The notes beneath the pieces are model-generated. The model was given only the letters and a program-made list of their open reading frames with translations. It did no database searches and was not told where the DNA came from. From CAZTZL01 sp964537715 (GTDB lineage Bacteria; Zhuqueibacterota; QNDG01; DSAB01): DNA of 64,000 nucleotides. The stretch's first letter is position 1. Each line of letters opens with the position of its first letter. A program made the translations under genes and the position numbers. The stretch spans positions 7,562 to 71,561 of the forward strand of contig CAZIAH010000005.1 of assembly GCA_964537715.1 (NCBI GenBank). The letters are read 5' to 3'. Below are positions 51,246 to 60,084 of the stretch, piece by piece.

Positions 51246-54242
51246 TTAAAACGTATAACGAATCCCTAAGTCTGCAGTTCGTCCATAATATTCCACCGCA
51301 GACAATTTTTCCAAAACACTTACAAATTGGCGATCCGGTCTGTTGGTAATGTTGTTTACATTCAAATATAATTGAAGTCCTTCAATCCAGGGAAGTTTTT
51401 GGTAAGCTGTAAAATCCCATCTGTAATAAGGAGCTGTATATGAATCAAGTTCTTGATAAGTTGGATCTGCCTTTCTTAAAACATTGTCCTGGTATAAAAA
51501 TGATAACCGCGCTGAAAAACCGCCAATATCATAACCCAATGTTAAGTTCAGGATATCATCCGGTTGATTGATCAACCTGCCTGTCCGGGTTGTATCTACG
51601 GTTGTATATGTATAAAATGGGAAAACACCTGTTTTCTTTGTGTAGTAATATGGATAGCGCGTTTCAGACTTAATGTGCGTATAATTAATGTTGAAAACCA
51701 AACCCCTAAGGTAGGAGGGAAGGTACCAAAAGTTGGTCTGCCAGTCTAACTCAATACCCCTTACGTAAGAGGTTTCCTCCAAATTAGTCCAGGTATGAAT
51801 TTCTGGAGCTTCACTCCCCGATTGGGGTAATTGAAACCTGTTATGAATCTTTGAAGCATCTGTAGTTTTATACTTAATAGAAACAATTAAATTATCTATT
51901 TCTTTATAAAAGAATCCTGCTGTGAATAACCCGATATGATTTTCATATACCGAAGCATAAATATCATAATTTTGAGTTAATGCAGGCTTTATATATGGAT
52001 TGCCTAAGCGTACTACTACCGGAATGGCATACGTATCAGCAAACAAATAAGGAGAAACAGCGCGGTAATCCGGGTATATTATACTTTTAGTACTTGCTAA
52101 CCGTATATCAAACCAGTCTGTCGGTTTAATACGCATTTGCATCTGCGGAAACCAGTTTTCTGCTTTTGTAGAATCCCAATGTAATTCTGCATAGTCATAA
52201 TAATACTCACCTGGCGTTGTCAATCGACCAAATACAAATGTAGAATCTGCAGTATAATCGAAATTAAATTTTTCGTATCTTACTCCAGGCAATAATGTAA
52301 TATATTTACTAATATTCAATTCCGACATAAGATAAAATGCATAGTAATCTCGAGTATAATGATAATCATATTGAGTTGATTGTTGCGGCCATGGAAGATA
52401 ATAGCCAGATTCCTTGGCTAATTCTTCCAAATGATGCATTTTCCAAACTGAAACTTTGTTGTAGAAGATATCACTACTAACACCCTCTTTACCTGAAAGA
52501 AAATCGCCGATATCATAATTCGGATCCGCAAATAAAGAAGCTTTTATACCATTATCATCTGCCTTCATACCAAGGTCTGGCCATAAAGTTTCCCTCAATA
52601 GAGTATTAAAATCTAGTGAAAGCCCTCCCCTATCTGTATCAAGTCCCCATTGCGTCTCATCATTTTTTCTTGTATTACGTACATATTTACCACCCAACTT
52701 AAGGTTACCTGCCAAATAACTTGAAAAAGTAAAAGGCACTTTAAAATTGAGCACAGCCGATTGCGCAGTTTCATCAACATCCCGCTTCAGAGTAGATAAG
52801 TTATTTAGGATTTTATCTTTACTTATAATTTGAGCATGATTTAGTAATACACTCGGTGATACCTTATTCTCTTTACCGCTTATAACTGAATCTGGATCCC
52901 ATCCTTTTGTCCCGCCTGATCTGGTTCTAAAATCTAATGTTAAATCGCCAGGAGTGCGTTGCTTTGTAATTGAATTTGAAAGTGAAAAATCCATGCTAAT
53001 GTTAAAAAATTCAAATTCACCTTGAAGTGCATTGCTGATTACGGTATTTGTAAATTCCCTGTCATATCCATAACCTCTCCAATCATAATCAGAAGTTAAA
53101 TAATTTCTCTGTTCTGTTTGAGTCTGATGTATACTACTTATAAAATTATTCATTAACAATGATCCGTTTGAAAATTGGTAATCTAAAACCAGGCTGCCGC
53201 CGGCTCTTTTTCTATCTGTAACTAGATCATTTATGGTAACATTAGACAGGTAGGTCGGAAGAAGTCCATTCACTCTTTTATCTTCTTCATTTGTCTTATA
53301 AACGGCTGTTAATGAATCGGAGCTTCTATTGTATTTATCCAGGAAACCCGAAAGCTGTACGCCTAACTTGTTATCAAAAAAACGGTTGCTAAGCAATCCA
53401 TTAGCCCTGTAATTGCCATAAGTATCTGCTAATGATCCGTATCCATCCTGTATAGAAAACTTACTATGAAATCCTTTGGCAGCTTTGCTTATTTTAAGAT
53501 TAACTATTCCTCCAACAGCATCGGCATCCATATCAGCGGTCAGCACTTTGATCACTTCAATGCCGGAAAGTATATTGGGCGAGATCATATTCAGGTCTGT
53601 ACTCCGGTCATCACGGTCAGTAGATTCCATCCGGACATTATTAACCATCATCACGTTATATTTTGGTGAAAGCCCACGAATAGTAACCTTTTGTCCTTCT
53701 CCACCATCCCTGACCAACGATACTCCTGGTAATCGACTTACTGATTCCGCAGCATTTGCATCAGGCACGTCCTGTATACGATCCGCAGCAACTATATTTG
53801 TTATTGTCCTAGCTGATATTTGCTGGTTAATTGCAGCCATCTGTCCGTCAGCCTGAGCAGTTATTTCGACCGCTTCACCTTTTATAGCTGCATACTCCAG
53901 TTCAATAGTTTGAGTTTTAACCTCGCCTTCTTTGATAACTATCGGCAACTTTACTTCTTTGTACCCGATGTATGTAACAACAATGGTATAGGTACCGGGC
54001 CAAATATTGGGGATATAATACTCACCGTGCATATCCGTTGCAGATCCTATGGATGTCCCTTCCAACAAAACATTGGCGCCAGGTAAAGGTTCGCTTGTTA
54101 CTTTGTCCAGAACAACACCGGTAATTCGACAGGATCCGGCTGCCTGAACATGAGTCGCCCCTAAAAAGAATACTGTAAAAAGGACAGTGCAGATCAATCC
54201 TTTCAAGTACAAAGAGCGTTTAGAATGGTAAATAGCTTTCAT
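51246..54242 (-). CDS. TonB-dependent outer-membrane receptor of the pectin locus
   Basis: Signal peptide (to about residue 35, VQAAG), a carboxypeptidase-regulatory-like domain (ITGVVLDKVTSEPLPGANVLLEGTS, YYIPNIWPGTYTIVVTYIGY), a plug (DVPDANAAESVSRLPGVSLVRDGG, VTIRGLSPKYNVMMVNNVRM, VDNLK-like VGGIVNLKISK) and a 22-strand-type barrel ending in DLGIRYTF. It would import oligosaccharides across the outer membrane using TonB energy. No SusD-like lipoprotein accompanies it, unlike Bacteroides-type loci. GAGGGAAAGG precedes the start. It follows the LacI gene by 102 bases and is likely the entry port for RG-I fragments. Confidence 0.92.
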   Translation of the reverse strand: MKAIYHSKRSLYLKGLICTVLFTVFFLGATHVQAAGSCRITGVVLDKVTSEPLPGANVLLEGTSIGSATDMHGEYYIPNIWPGTYTIVVTYIGYKEVKLPIVIKEGEVKTQTIELEYAAIKGEAVEITAQADGQMAAINQQISARTITNIVAADRIQDVPDANAAESVSRLPGVSLVRDGGEGQKVTIRGLSPKYNVMMVNNVRMESTDRDDRSTDLNMISPNILSGIEVIKVLTADMDADAVGGIVNLKISKAAKGFHSKFSIQDGYGSLADTYGNYRANGLLSNRFFDNKLGVQLSGFLDKYNRSSDSLTAVYKTNEEDKRVNGLLPTYLSNVTINDLVTDRKRAGGSLVLDYQFSNGSLLMNNFISSIHQTQTEQRNYLTSDYDWRGYGYDREFTNTVISNALQGEFEFFNISMDFSLSNSITKQRTPGDLTLDFRTRSGGTKGWDPDSVISGKENKVSPSVLLNHAQIISKDKILNNLSTLKRDVDETAQSAVLNFKVPFTFSSYLAGNLKLGGKYVRNTRKNDETQWGLDTDRGGLSLDFNTLLRETLWPDLGMKADDNGIKASLFADPNYDIGDFLSGKEGVSSDIFYNKVSVWKMHHLEELAKESGYYLPWPQQSTQYDYHYTRDYYAFYLMSELNISKYITLLPGVRYEKFNFDYTADSTFVFGRLTTPGEYYYDYAELHWDSTKAENWFPQMQMRIKPTDWFDIRLASTKSIIYPDYRAVSPYLFADTYAIPVVVRLGNPYIKPALTQNYDIYASVYENHIGLFTAGFFYKEIDNLIVSIKYKTTDASKIHNRFQLPQSGSEAPEIHTWTNLEETSYVRGIELDWQTNFWYLPSYLRGLVFNINYTHIKSETRYPYYYTKKTGVFPFYTYTTVDTTRTGRLINQPDDILNLTLGYDIGGFSARLSFLYQDNVLRKADPTYQELDSYTAPYYRWDFTAYQKLPWIEGLQLYLNVNNITNRPDRQFVSVLEKLSAVEYYGRTADLGIRYTF

Positions 54243-54344
54243 GGCCTTTCCCTCACTTTTCTTAGTATGTAATAAATATTAGGTTTTTTTATATGAAAAA
54301 AATTCAACATTTGTATGATTTCCGTTCAGTTAATACATTTTAAT

Positions 54345-55382
54345 TTATCCAGTAATCTGGCTAAGTTTTTGTACACCCAAATTTCGATAGACAATCTCAT
54401 GTTCAATTTCAACATTGATAGATTTCAGACAATGAATATCATCATTAAGGCATTTAATAAGCAAATTTACAGCTTCCTTTCCTATTTGATATGGGTTTTG
54501 GTTAACAGAATAGAAAGAAATTCCCAGTCTAGAGATTATATCGTTGTCTCCAAATTCACCAAGCATAATATCATCTGGAATCCTGAAATTACTTTCCAAT
54601 ATGGCGTTGCCGGCACCGAAAGCTACGAGCCCCCCGACGCAAACAATTGCATCAATATCAACACCCTTTTGTAATGCTTTGTATAAAATATTATGAGCGC
54701 TTTCAAACGTAAGTCCCGTTTCTATAATTAAATTTTCATCAATACTGATATTATTCTCCTTAAGCGCCTTCAAATAACCTTCAAATCTGTACCTTGCCAC
54801 CGGGATTCCATTATGGGGGCCAATAAACATAATTTTTCTTCTGCCGGCTTGAATAAATTTATTTGTTAATTCAAAGGCAGCTTCATTATCATTAATTGTT
54901 ACTGAATTAAAATTCGTATTTCCAATTTTTCGGTCCCAACAAACGATTTTTATTCCTTCTCTTTGAAGTTGTTTATAGAAATCAAGATTCGTGGTTTCAT
55001 CAACTGCGTTTAACAAAATGCCATCGACATTAATATCAGATAAAAACTCCAGCTTTTTCCGTTCATTTTGAGGCTTCTCATCGTGAACCAAAAGAATAGT
55101 CTCATACCCTTTTTGGGTGGCCTCCTCGTAAATGCCCCGAGTGGCCTCAGAAAAAAAGGAAATCCTCAAATCAGGAATTAAAACACCTATGATGCCACTC
55201 TTCTTGTTAATCAACGATTTAGCGAGCAGATTAGGTCTATATCCCAGTTCCCCAGAAACGCGCTTTACTTTTTCCTTCATCTTATTTGAAATATCAGAGC
55301 TTTCTCGCAATGCCTTTGAGACAGTGGATGGGGTTACTCCCACTTTTTTTGCGATGTCTTTAAGTGTTACTTTCTTTTTCAT
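54345..55382 (-). CDS. LacI-family transcriptional regulator, probable rhamnose/pectin regulator
   Basis: With the ATG at 55382 the protein begins MKKKVTLKDIAKKVGVTPST, the LacI helix-turn-helix, followed by the hinge helix (YRPNLLAKSLINKKSGIIGVLIPDL) and a periplasmic-binding-protein-like effector domain (DGILLNAVDE, VCWDRKIGN, IVCVGGLVAFGAGNAI). The earlier ATG at 55409 only adds nine residues before the helix-turn-helix. Length is normal. It stands between rhamnose isomerase and the TonB receptor, so it probably senses rhamnose, a rhamnose oligosaccharide or a pathway intermediate. Palindromes with a central CG, the hallmark of LacI operators, lie in front of it and in front of the isomerase gene. 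Confidence 0.92.
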   Translation of the reverse strand: MKKKVTLKDIAKKVGVTPSTVSKALRESSDISNKMKEKVKRVSGELGYRPNLLAKSLINKKSGIIGVLIPDLRISFFSEATRGIYEEATQKGYETILLVHDEKPQNERKKLEFLSDINVDGILLNAVDETTNLDFYKQLQREGIKIVCWDRKIGNTNFNSVTINDNEAAFELTNKFIQAGRRKIMFIGPHNGIPVARYRFEGYLKALKENNISIDENLIIETGLTFESAHNILYKALQKGVDIDAIVCVGGLVAFGAGNAILESNFRIPDDIMLGEFGDNDIISRLGISFYSVNQNPYQIGKEAVNLLIKCLNDDIHCLKSINVEIEHEIVYRNLGVQKLSQITG

Positions 55383-55443
55383 AGTTTTATCTTCATATAA
55401 ACCAATCATTTAAAGAGAGCATCTCTATAACGAAGAAAGCTCT

Positions 55444-55499
55444 CATAACGTTATGTCAATAATTTTTCTTGAACATTTTCATTCCATTGAGCAACGTTG
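55444..55499 (-). promoter_or_regulatory. two AACGTT-centred operator candidates upstream of the LacI gene
   Basis: CATAACGTTATG (55444-55455, perfect palindrome) overlaps a TTGACA on the minus strand, and CAACGTTG (55492-55499) lies 46 bases upstream centre to centre. Both have the central CG usual for LacI-type sites. Autoregulation is plausible. A third palindrome, GAGAATATTCTC (55500-55511), covers the rhamnose isomerase stop codon. Confidence 0.5.
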
Positions 55500-55509
55500 G
55501 AGAATATTC

Positions 55510-56724
55510 TCATTTTCTTTCTTTTTCTATTTGATCTTGATATCCACTTTTAACATATGCATCAACAGGATCGAGAGGTAAATTTTTACTGTATCTCGCC
55601 ATTGCAACTATGGGTCGAACGTCAGCGAGCAACAGGGCGTTATTAAATAGACGATTCGCTAAAATGATCTTATCATCGTTTTGATAGGAAAGCAGCTTCT
55701 CCTGGTCTACCAGCATTGCCTTTGCTAATGATATTTGCAACGAATCAATGGAATGAATGACTGCTTCAATTCTTTTTTCTCTGCTACTGCACTGGTCAAT
55801 CATTAAATCCCATTTGTTTGGACCATTTAAGACATCAGCTTTTACTAATTCGTAAAAAATTCTCGCCATTTCTGGCCCTGGTTCCACTGAGTGATCATCA
55901 TCAGCAGCATATCGTGTGTTAAAGTGGAATCCACCGGGGATATTATTTACAATTAATCGCGCGACAATCTGCTCAATATTTGTTGAATGATGATGATGCC
56001 CCATATCAATAAGTACTCCAGCATTAGGACCAAAATTTTGAGCCATCAAAATCACACTACCCCAATCGGGCAATACAGTACTGTAAGTACCAGGTTCAAA
56101 AACCTTATATTCTATCAGCACTTTTACCGATTGAGATATACTTTTCGCTATTAACCTAAGCGATTCCATTGTGTTGTCGATCACTTTGCTCAATTCCAAC
56201 TGTCCAGGATAATTAGAGCCATCAGGAAGCCAGATTGTTAATAGTTTATTAGACAACTCCTCTGCAATTTTTCCGGACAATATGGTTTGATCGATATATC
56301 TTTCTCTCACTTTATCATCATAGGAACTTAAACTTCCCGTATGGGAACCTTTTAAAAAATAGGTTGGATTAATCGAACCGAGTTTTAGCCCTCTCGATTC
56401 TGCGGCATTTTTAACTTCTACGGCCAAATCATAAGAGCCATTCATTCCATCCTCAGAAAAATCCCATAGGGTGTGAGTCGCAATTTGTTTTGCTGCACCG
56501 GTCAGCTCATTTACGAATGCGGCATCATCTAATTTTTCAAAGATACTCCTTGCAAAACCAGGGGGCATATAATCGCCGAACCGACCACCACCGAAAGAAC
56601 CAAAAATCCAGCTAGGAATTTCAACTTGAAATTTTTCAACAGCTTCAATTGCGGCGTTTATTTTTTCGTTACCAAATTCTTTCTTGAGATTGATAAGCGA
56701 TTCCTTGAGATTTTTAGAATTCAT
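55510..56724 (-). CDS. rhaI: L-rhamnose isomerase (RhaI / xylose-isomerase-like type)
   Basis: A 404-residue TIM-barrel isomerase of the Pseudomonas stutzeri-like L-rhamnose isomerase type, not the E. coli RhaA type. Visible parts: IPSWIFGSFGGGRFGDYMPPG, HTLWDFSED, LGSINPTYFLKGSHTGSLSS, LTIWLPDGSNYPGQ, LIEYKVFEPGTYSTVLPDWG (metal-ligand Glu), VLIDMGHHHHSTNIE and GGFHFNTRYAADDDHSVEPGP (Asp/His metal ligands). It converts L-rhamnose to L-rhamnulose in the cytoplasm, feeding the kinase and aldolase encoded 17 kb downstream. It has no signal peptide. A TTGACA promoter followed by overlapping palindromes lies about 150-210 bases upstream. Confidence 0.92.
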   Translation of the reverse strand: MNSKNLKESLINLKKEFGNEKINAAIEAVEKFQVEIPSWIFGSFGGGRFGDYMPPGFARSIFEKLDDAAFVNELTGAAKQIATHTLWDFSEDGMNGSYDLAVEVKNAAESRGLKLGSINPTYFLKGSHTGSLSSYDDKVRERYIDQTILSGKIAEELSNKLLTIWLPDGSNYPGQLELSKVIDNTMESLRLIAKSISQSVKVLIEYKVFEPGTYSTVLPDWGSVILMAQNFGPNAGVLIDMGHHHHSTNIEQIVARLIVNNIPGGFHFNTRYAADDDHSVEPGPEMARIFYELVKADVLNGPNKWDLMIDQCSSREKRIEAVIHSIDSLQISLAKAMLVDQEKLLSYQNDDKIILANRLFNNALLLADVRPIVAMARYSKNLPLDPVDAYVKSGYQDQIEKERK

Positions 56725-56867
56725 TTTCTTCTATCATCCTTCAATAAAATTAAAGAAAATTATTGAAACAGCATGAGAAAACGCATGCAAATATTCATAT
56801 CAATTCCAGATGAGATAATACTTACGTTGAAAAGTATTTATTGGGAAAAAACCTGAAAAATTATACT

Positions 56868-56901
56868 AAAACCTTTTCGAAAAGGTTTTCGAAAACCTTT
56901 T
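56868..56901 (-). promoter_or_regulatory. two overlapping 22-bp palindromes, LacI-type operator candidate
   Basis: A perfect 22-bp palindrome at 56868-56889 (core CCTTTTCGAAAAGG) overlaps a second perfect one at 56880-56901 (core GGTTTTCGAAAACC); their CG centres are 12 bp apart. The block sits immediately downstream of the predicted -10 box of the rhamnose isomerase promoter, so a bound repressor would block transcription. Confidence 0.7.
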
Positions 56902-56904
56902 CTT

Positions 56905-56933
56905 AAAATAATAAAATAAAATTCATTTGTCAA
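56905..56933 (-). promoter_or_regulatory. predicted promoter of rhaI
   Basis: On the minus strand TTGACA (56933-56928) is followed after 17 bases by TATTTT (56910-56905). The transcript would start inside the overlapping palindromes and carry a leader of roughly 170 bases before the isomerase ATG. Confidence 0.5.
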
Positions 56934-57251
56934 GAGAAAATTAATACTTTGTGAATTCAAGTTCCAAACGGATTGACTCATAAATCAGTCACTGTCTTTT
57001 AGAAGGGATTATGTAGGAATACTAATGATATGAAATCGTCGAAAATTTTTCATGAAGTGAATAAATCTTTACATAGATCCAAAACAGAAGTTACCTGTAC
57101 TAATTGAATTTACATGGCCATGACCATACTGACACTAAAATATTTTTGTAATAGAGTTTTTATATTGAAGTTTTCCGAATTCAATGACTAAGACGTGTCA
57201 TAATCTTGATTTTACTACAATATTTGACACAGCTCAATATCTATAATCTTC

Positions 57252-58682
57252 TTAACACAAATCCACGATCTTTCCGGGATTCAGAATATTGTCGGGATCG
57301 AACACTTTTTTGATCGACTTCATCAACTCGATCTGTTTCGGACCGAGAAAGGATTTTAGAAATTCCCTCTTGATTAGTCCGATACCGTGCTCTCCGGAGA
57401 CCGTACCGCAGTATTTTTTCCCCAACTCATGCAGCATCTCTCGAACAGCAGGGGCTTTTTCACGGCAATTTTTGATTTCATTCCAGACGCCGTCTTCCCA
57501 GAAATGGCTCATGATGTGGATATGAACATTTCCGTCTGCGGCATGTCCATAACTGGGAATCCACATTTTCTGCTCTTCCTCGACCCGGTGAATATCATTC
57601 ACGAAATTGGCGATTTCCGCTCGCGGCACAGTGATGTCGAGATCTTCTAACATGTAATTCTTGATGGCCTCATAAGTGTGACTGCGAATATCCAGAATGT
57701 TTTGTTGTTTCTGGGGTGTGTCGGCTACAAATACATCCATGGCCTGATGTTTCAGACAGATTTCACTGATGCCTTCGGCAAGCGTCATGACCTCTTCGTC
57801 CGAACTGCCGTCTACGATGATCATGAGATAGGCTTCGCCTTCGGAACAGGGCCACTTCTTATTGAGAAACTCCTCACTGATCAGGATCGGTTTTTTCTCG
57901 ACGAACTCGATAGCCATCGGCAGAATCTTGTTCCGCAGAATGTCGGGAACCGTTCCGATTGCATCGTTGAGATTTTGAAAGGGAGCCACAAGTGTATAGA
58001 CCACGGCCGGAGGAGGCATCAGAGAGAGCGTGGCCTTCGTGATGATTCCAAGAGTCCCCTCCGAACCCACCATCAAATGCATAAGGCTGTAGCCACTGCT
58101 GTTCTTAACAAACTTGCCACCGAGACGGATCACCTCTCCGTCCGGCAGGACAACTTCAATACCTTTGACGAAATTGCGGACCACACCGTATTTCACGGCC
58201 CGCGCGCCACCGGCATTGGTGGCAATCACGCCGCCGATCGTGGCCGATTCGTCTCCGGGATGCGGTGGGAAAAACAATCCGGAATCTTTCAGAGCTTCGT
58301 AAAAATCCATGAGCATGACCCCGGCTTCCACGGTGGCCGTGAGATTGTTCATATCGATTTCGATCACCCGCTGCATATTCTCGAAACTTAGCACCACACC
58401 ACCATGGATCGGCACGGAACCACCGCATAATCCGGTTCCCGAACCGCGAACCGTGAGCGGAACCCTTTCGGTATGGCACAACCGGACAATTTGCGATACC
58501 TCTTCGGTCGTTTTGGGTCTGACCACGACTTCAGGATAACTGTGGATCTCTTCGCCCACATATTCGTCATGTGAATAATCGATCATATCCTCGCGCTTTG
58601 TAATCACGTGCTTCGAATCGACAATCTCTCTGAAACGATGGATCAAATCTTCATCTACTTTTCGATAAGCCATTTCGGCCAT
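57252..58682 (-). CDS. FAD-linked oxidase of the GlcD / D-lactate dehydrogenase type
   Basis: A 476-residue two-domain flavoprotein. The FAD-binding part shows PEVVVRPKTTEEVSQIVRLC, VRGSGTGLCGGSVP, HPGDESATIGGVIATNAGG and VGSEGTLGIITKATL; the C-terminal domain shows SYGHAADGNVHIHI, CGTVSGEHGIGLIKREF and DPDNILNPGKIVD. This is the glycolate oxidase subunit D / D-lactate or 2-hydroxyacid dehydrogenase family; the exact acid cannot be told. No Fe-S partner (GlcF) is adjacent. The neighbouring ribokinase and higher GC content suggest it belongs to a separate unit from the pectin operons, although lactate from rhamnose would be a natural substrate. Confidence 0.88.
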   Translation of the reverse strand: MAEMAYRKVDEDLIHRFREIVDSKHVITKREDMIDYSHDEYVGEEIHSYPEVVVRPKTTEEVSQIVRLCHTERVPLTVRGSGTGLCGGSVPIHGGVVLSFENMQRVIEIDMNNLTATVEAGVMLMDFYEALKDSGLFFPPHPGDESATIGGVIATNAGGARAVKYGVVRNFVKGIEVVLPDGEVIRLGGKFVKNSSGYSLMHLMVGSEGTLGIITKATLSLMPPPAVVYTLVAPFQNLNDAIGTVPDILRNKILPMAIEFVEKKPILISEEFLNKKWPCSEGEAYLMIIVDGSSDEEVMTLAEGISEICLKHQAMDVFVADTPQKQQNILDIRSHTYEAIKNYMLEDLDITVPRAEIANFVNDIHRVEEEQKMWIPSYGHAADGNVHIHIMSHFWEDGVWNEIKNCREKAPAVREMLHELGKKYCGTVSGEHGIGLIKREFLKSFLGPKQIELMKSIKKVFDPDNILNPGKIVDLC

Positions 58683-58732
58683 GTTTGCCTTTCTATGAAT
58701 ATATTGTTCTATTTTACTGAGGAAAATGAATA

Positions 58733-58767
58733 CTGCAGACTGTAAACTGTATACTGTTTACTGTAAA
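58733..58767. repeat. five heptamers of a CTGTAAA-like unit
   Basis: Bases 58733-58767 are five consecutive 7-base units (consensus CTGTAAA, with CTGCAGA, CTGTATA and CTGTTTA variants) ending at the ribokinase stop codon. It is a short tandem repeat in the spacer before the FAD-oxidase gene. Function unknown. Confidence 0.7.
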
Positions 58768-59709
58768 CTAATAAAGTAATGAAACCGAAACCTTTTCGAT
58801 CTCTTCTTTTCTTGGGGCGGAAATCTGACCGCCCAACCGTGTAACAGAGAGCGCAGCCGCCGCACTGGCATACCGAACAGCCTCTCTGAGGATTTTTCCT
58901 TCGGCGAGAGCCACAGCCAATACGCCGTTGAAAATATCACCGACGCCTGTATTATCCACTGTCTTGACCTTGAAACTCGGGATGTGTTCCACCCCACCCA
59001 CATCAATCAGGAACGATCCTTTGGCGCCCAAGGTCAGAACAACAGACTCAATTCCTTTCGCAATCAGCATCCGTCCGGCCTCTTCCGCAGACTGATGATC
59101 GTGAATCCGAATTCCGGTGAGCAGTTCCATTTCACTCTGGTTGGGCGTGAGAACGGAAATATATCGAAGCACGTCATCGCTCAACGTTCGCGGGGGTGAA
59201 GGTTTCAGAATAACTTTCACATTATACTGCATGGCAATGGAAGCCGCTTCTTTAATCGTTTCGATAGGAGTTTCAAGCTGAATGAGCATCACATCGTTCT
59301 TTGCAATCGTTTCATTAACGGAATGGATATCGTCCGGCGACAAATTCGCATTGGCACCCGAAGCCAGCGCACTGCACTTTTCACCTTTCTCCGATAAAAA
59401 TACGGAAGCACATCCGGTGGGAGCTTTGGCATCTTTGATCACATGCTCGATTTTGATGCCCTCCTTTTGCAATTGCTCGATAGCGCTGAGCCCCAGAATA
59501 TCGTTTCCCACACGAGCAATCAACGTAACCTCTCCATCGGCATGATTGGCCGCAATCGCCTGATTGACTCCTTTCCCTCCGGCACTGGTAAAAAATCTTC
59601 CCCCGACCACAGTCTCCCCGGATTTTGGAAGCCTCGGAACCATCATTACCGCATCCATACTCAAACTTCCAACCACAACAACCTTGCCGCGTGATTTCTG
59701 TGCAACCAT
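58768..59709 (-). CDS. rbsK: ribokinase-family (PfkB) sugar kinase
   Basis: PfkB-fold kinase of 313 residues from the ATG at 59709, which is eight bases after GAGG; an ATG at 59718 lies too close to that site. Signatures: VVVVGSLSMDAVMMVPRLPKSGETVVG, GGKGVNQAIAANHAD, GCASVFLSEKGE, VLTLGAKGSFLID and the C-terminal DNTGVGDIFNGVLAVALAEG, where the catalytic Asp is in the GVGD element. It phosphorylates ribose or a related sugar in the cytoplasm. No ribose transporter or pyranase is nearby, so the exact substrate is open. The FAD-oxidase gene follows after 85 bases. Confidence 0.9.
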   Translation of the reverse strand: MVAQKSRGKVVVVGSLSMDAVMMVPRLPKSGETVVGGRFFTSAGGKGVNQAIAANHADGEVTLIARVGNDILGLSAIEQLQKEGIKIEHVIKDAKAPTGCASVFLSEKGEKCSALASGANANLSPDDIHSVNETIAKNDVMLIQLETPIETIKEAASIAMQYNVKVILKPSPPRTLSDDVLRYISVLTPNQSEMELLTGIRIHDHQSAEEAGRMLIAKGIESVVLTLGAKGSFLIDVGGVEHIPSFKVKTVDNTGVGDIFNGVLAVALAEGKILREAVRYASAAAALSVTRLGGQISAPRKEEIEKVSVSLLY

Positions 59710-59737
59710 CTCATTCACCTCGATGAATTATTATATT

Positions 59738-59776
59738 GTCAACGTTATATTATATAAATTTTTTACATTTTGTCAA
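59738..59776 (-). promoter_or_regulatory. promoter and operator-like site of the ribokinase gene
   Basis: On the minus strand TTGACA (59776-59771), 16 bases, then TATAAT (59754-59749), a near-consensus sigma-70 promoter. Just downstream lies TATAACGTTGAC, overlapping the expected transcription start; its AACGTT centre matches the palindromes before the LacI gene. Confidence 0.65.
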
Positions 59777-59974
59777 GTGATTTACATCTTACAGAATTTG
59801 AAATTCCCGCTCGAAGATACACTGAAATTTTATACTTTGAGCAAGGATGAATTGTGTTTGAACCATTATACGCTCCAATTAGTGATTTCTTTCAGTCGGA
59901 TTAATTACATAAACAATTGACCCTCTTTCACTAACTGTAGCATTTAATATTTTAACTTACGAAACAAAAAAAAC

Positions 59975-60003
59975 TTGACTTTGAAGATAAAAATATTTAA
60001 AAT
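59975..60003 (+). promoter_or_regulatory. promoter of the plus-strand TonB receptor
   Basis: TTGACT (59975-59980), 17 bases, TAAAAT (59998-60003), leaving a leader of about 75 bases before the ATG at 60085. Confidence 0.5.
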
Positions 60004-60084
60004 GCCTTACAATTATTAGACTAATCTTATGTACATATACTTATCTCACAATTTACCGTTAACAAAAACTGAGGAGTGAACAAT

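Larger units (their letters stand above)
56725..57251. other. 527-bp AT-rich intergenic region
   Basis: No coding frame is supported between the FAD-oxidase stop and the rhamnose isomerase start. It contains the promoter and operator candidates at 56868-56933. I found no convincing terminator for the FAD-oxidase gene and nothing recognisable in 56940-57251. Confidence 0.7.
59719..60084. other. divergent promoter region
   Basis: This 366-bp AT-rich spacer separates the minus-strand ribokinase from the plus-strand TonB receptor. It holds a promoter for each direction and one operator-like palindrome. No coding frame is supported. Confidence 0.75.

Noticed and set aside
57678..58391. 237-codon plus-strand open frame
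   Set aside because: Antisense to the FAD-oxidase gene, which has clear family motifs throughout; no ribosome-binding site and no recognisable domain.
60076..60084. GTG start of the second TonB receptor
   Set aside because: It overlaps the ribosome-binding site; the ATG at 60085 has proper spacing and starts the signal peptide.
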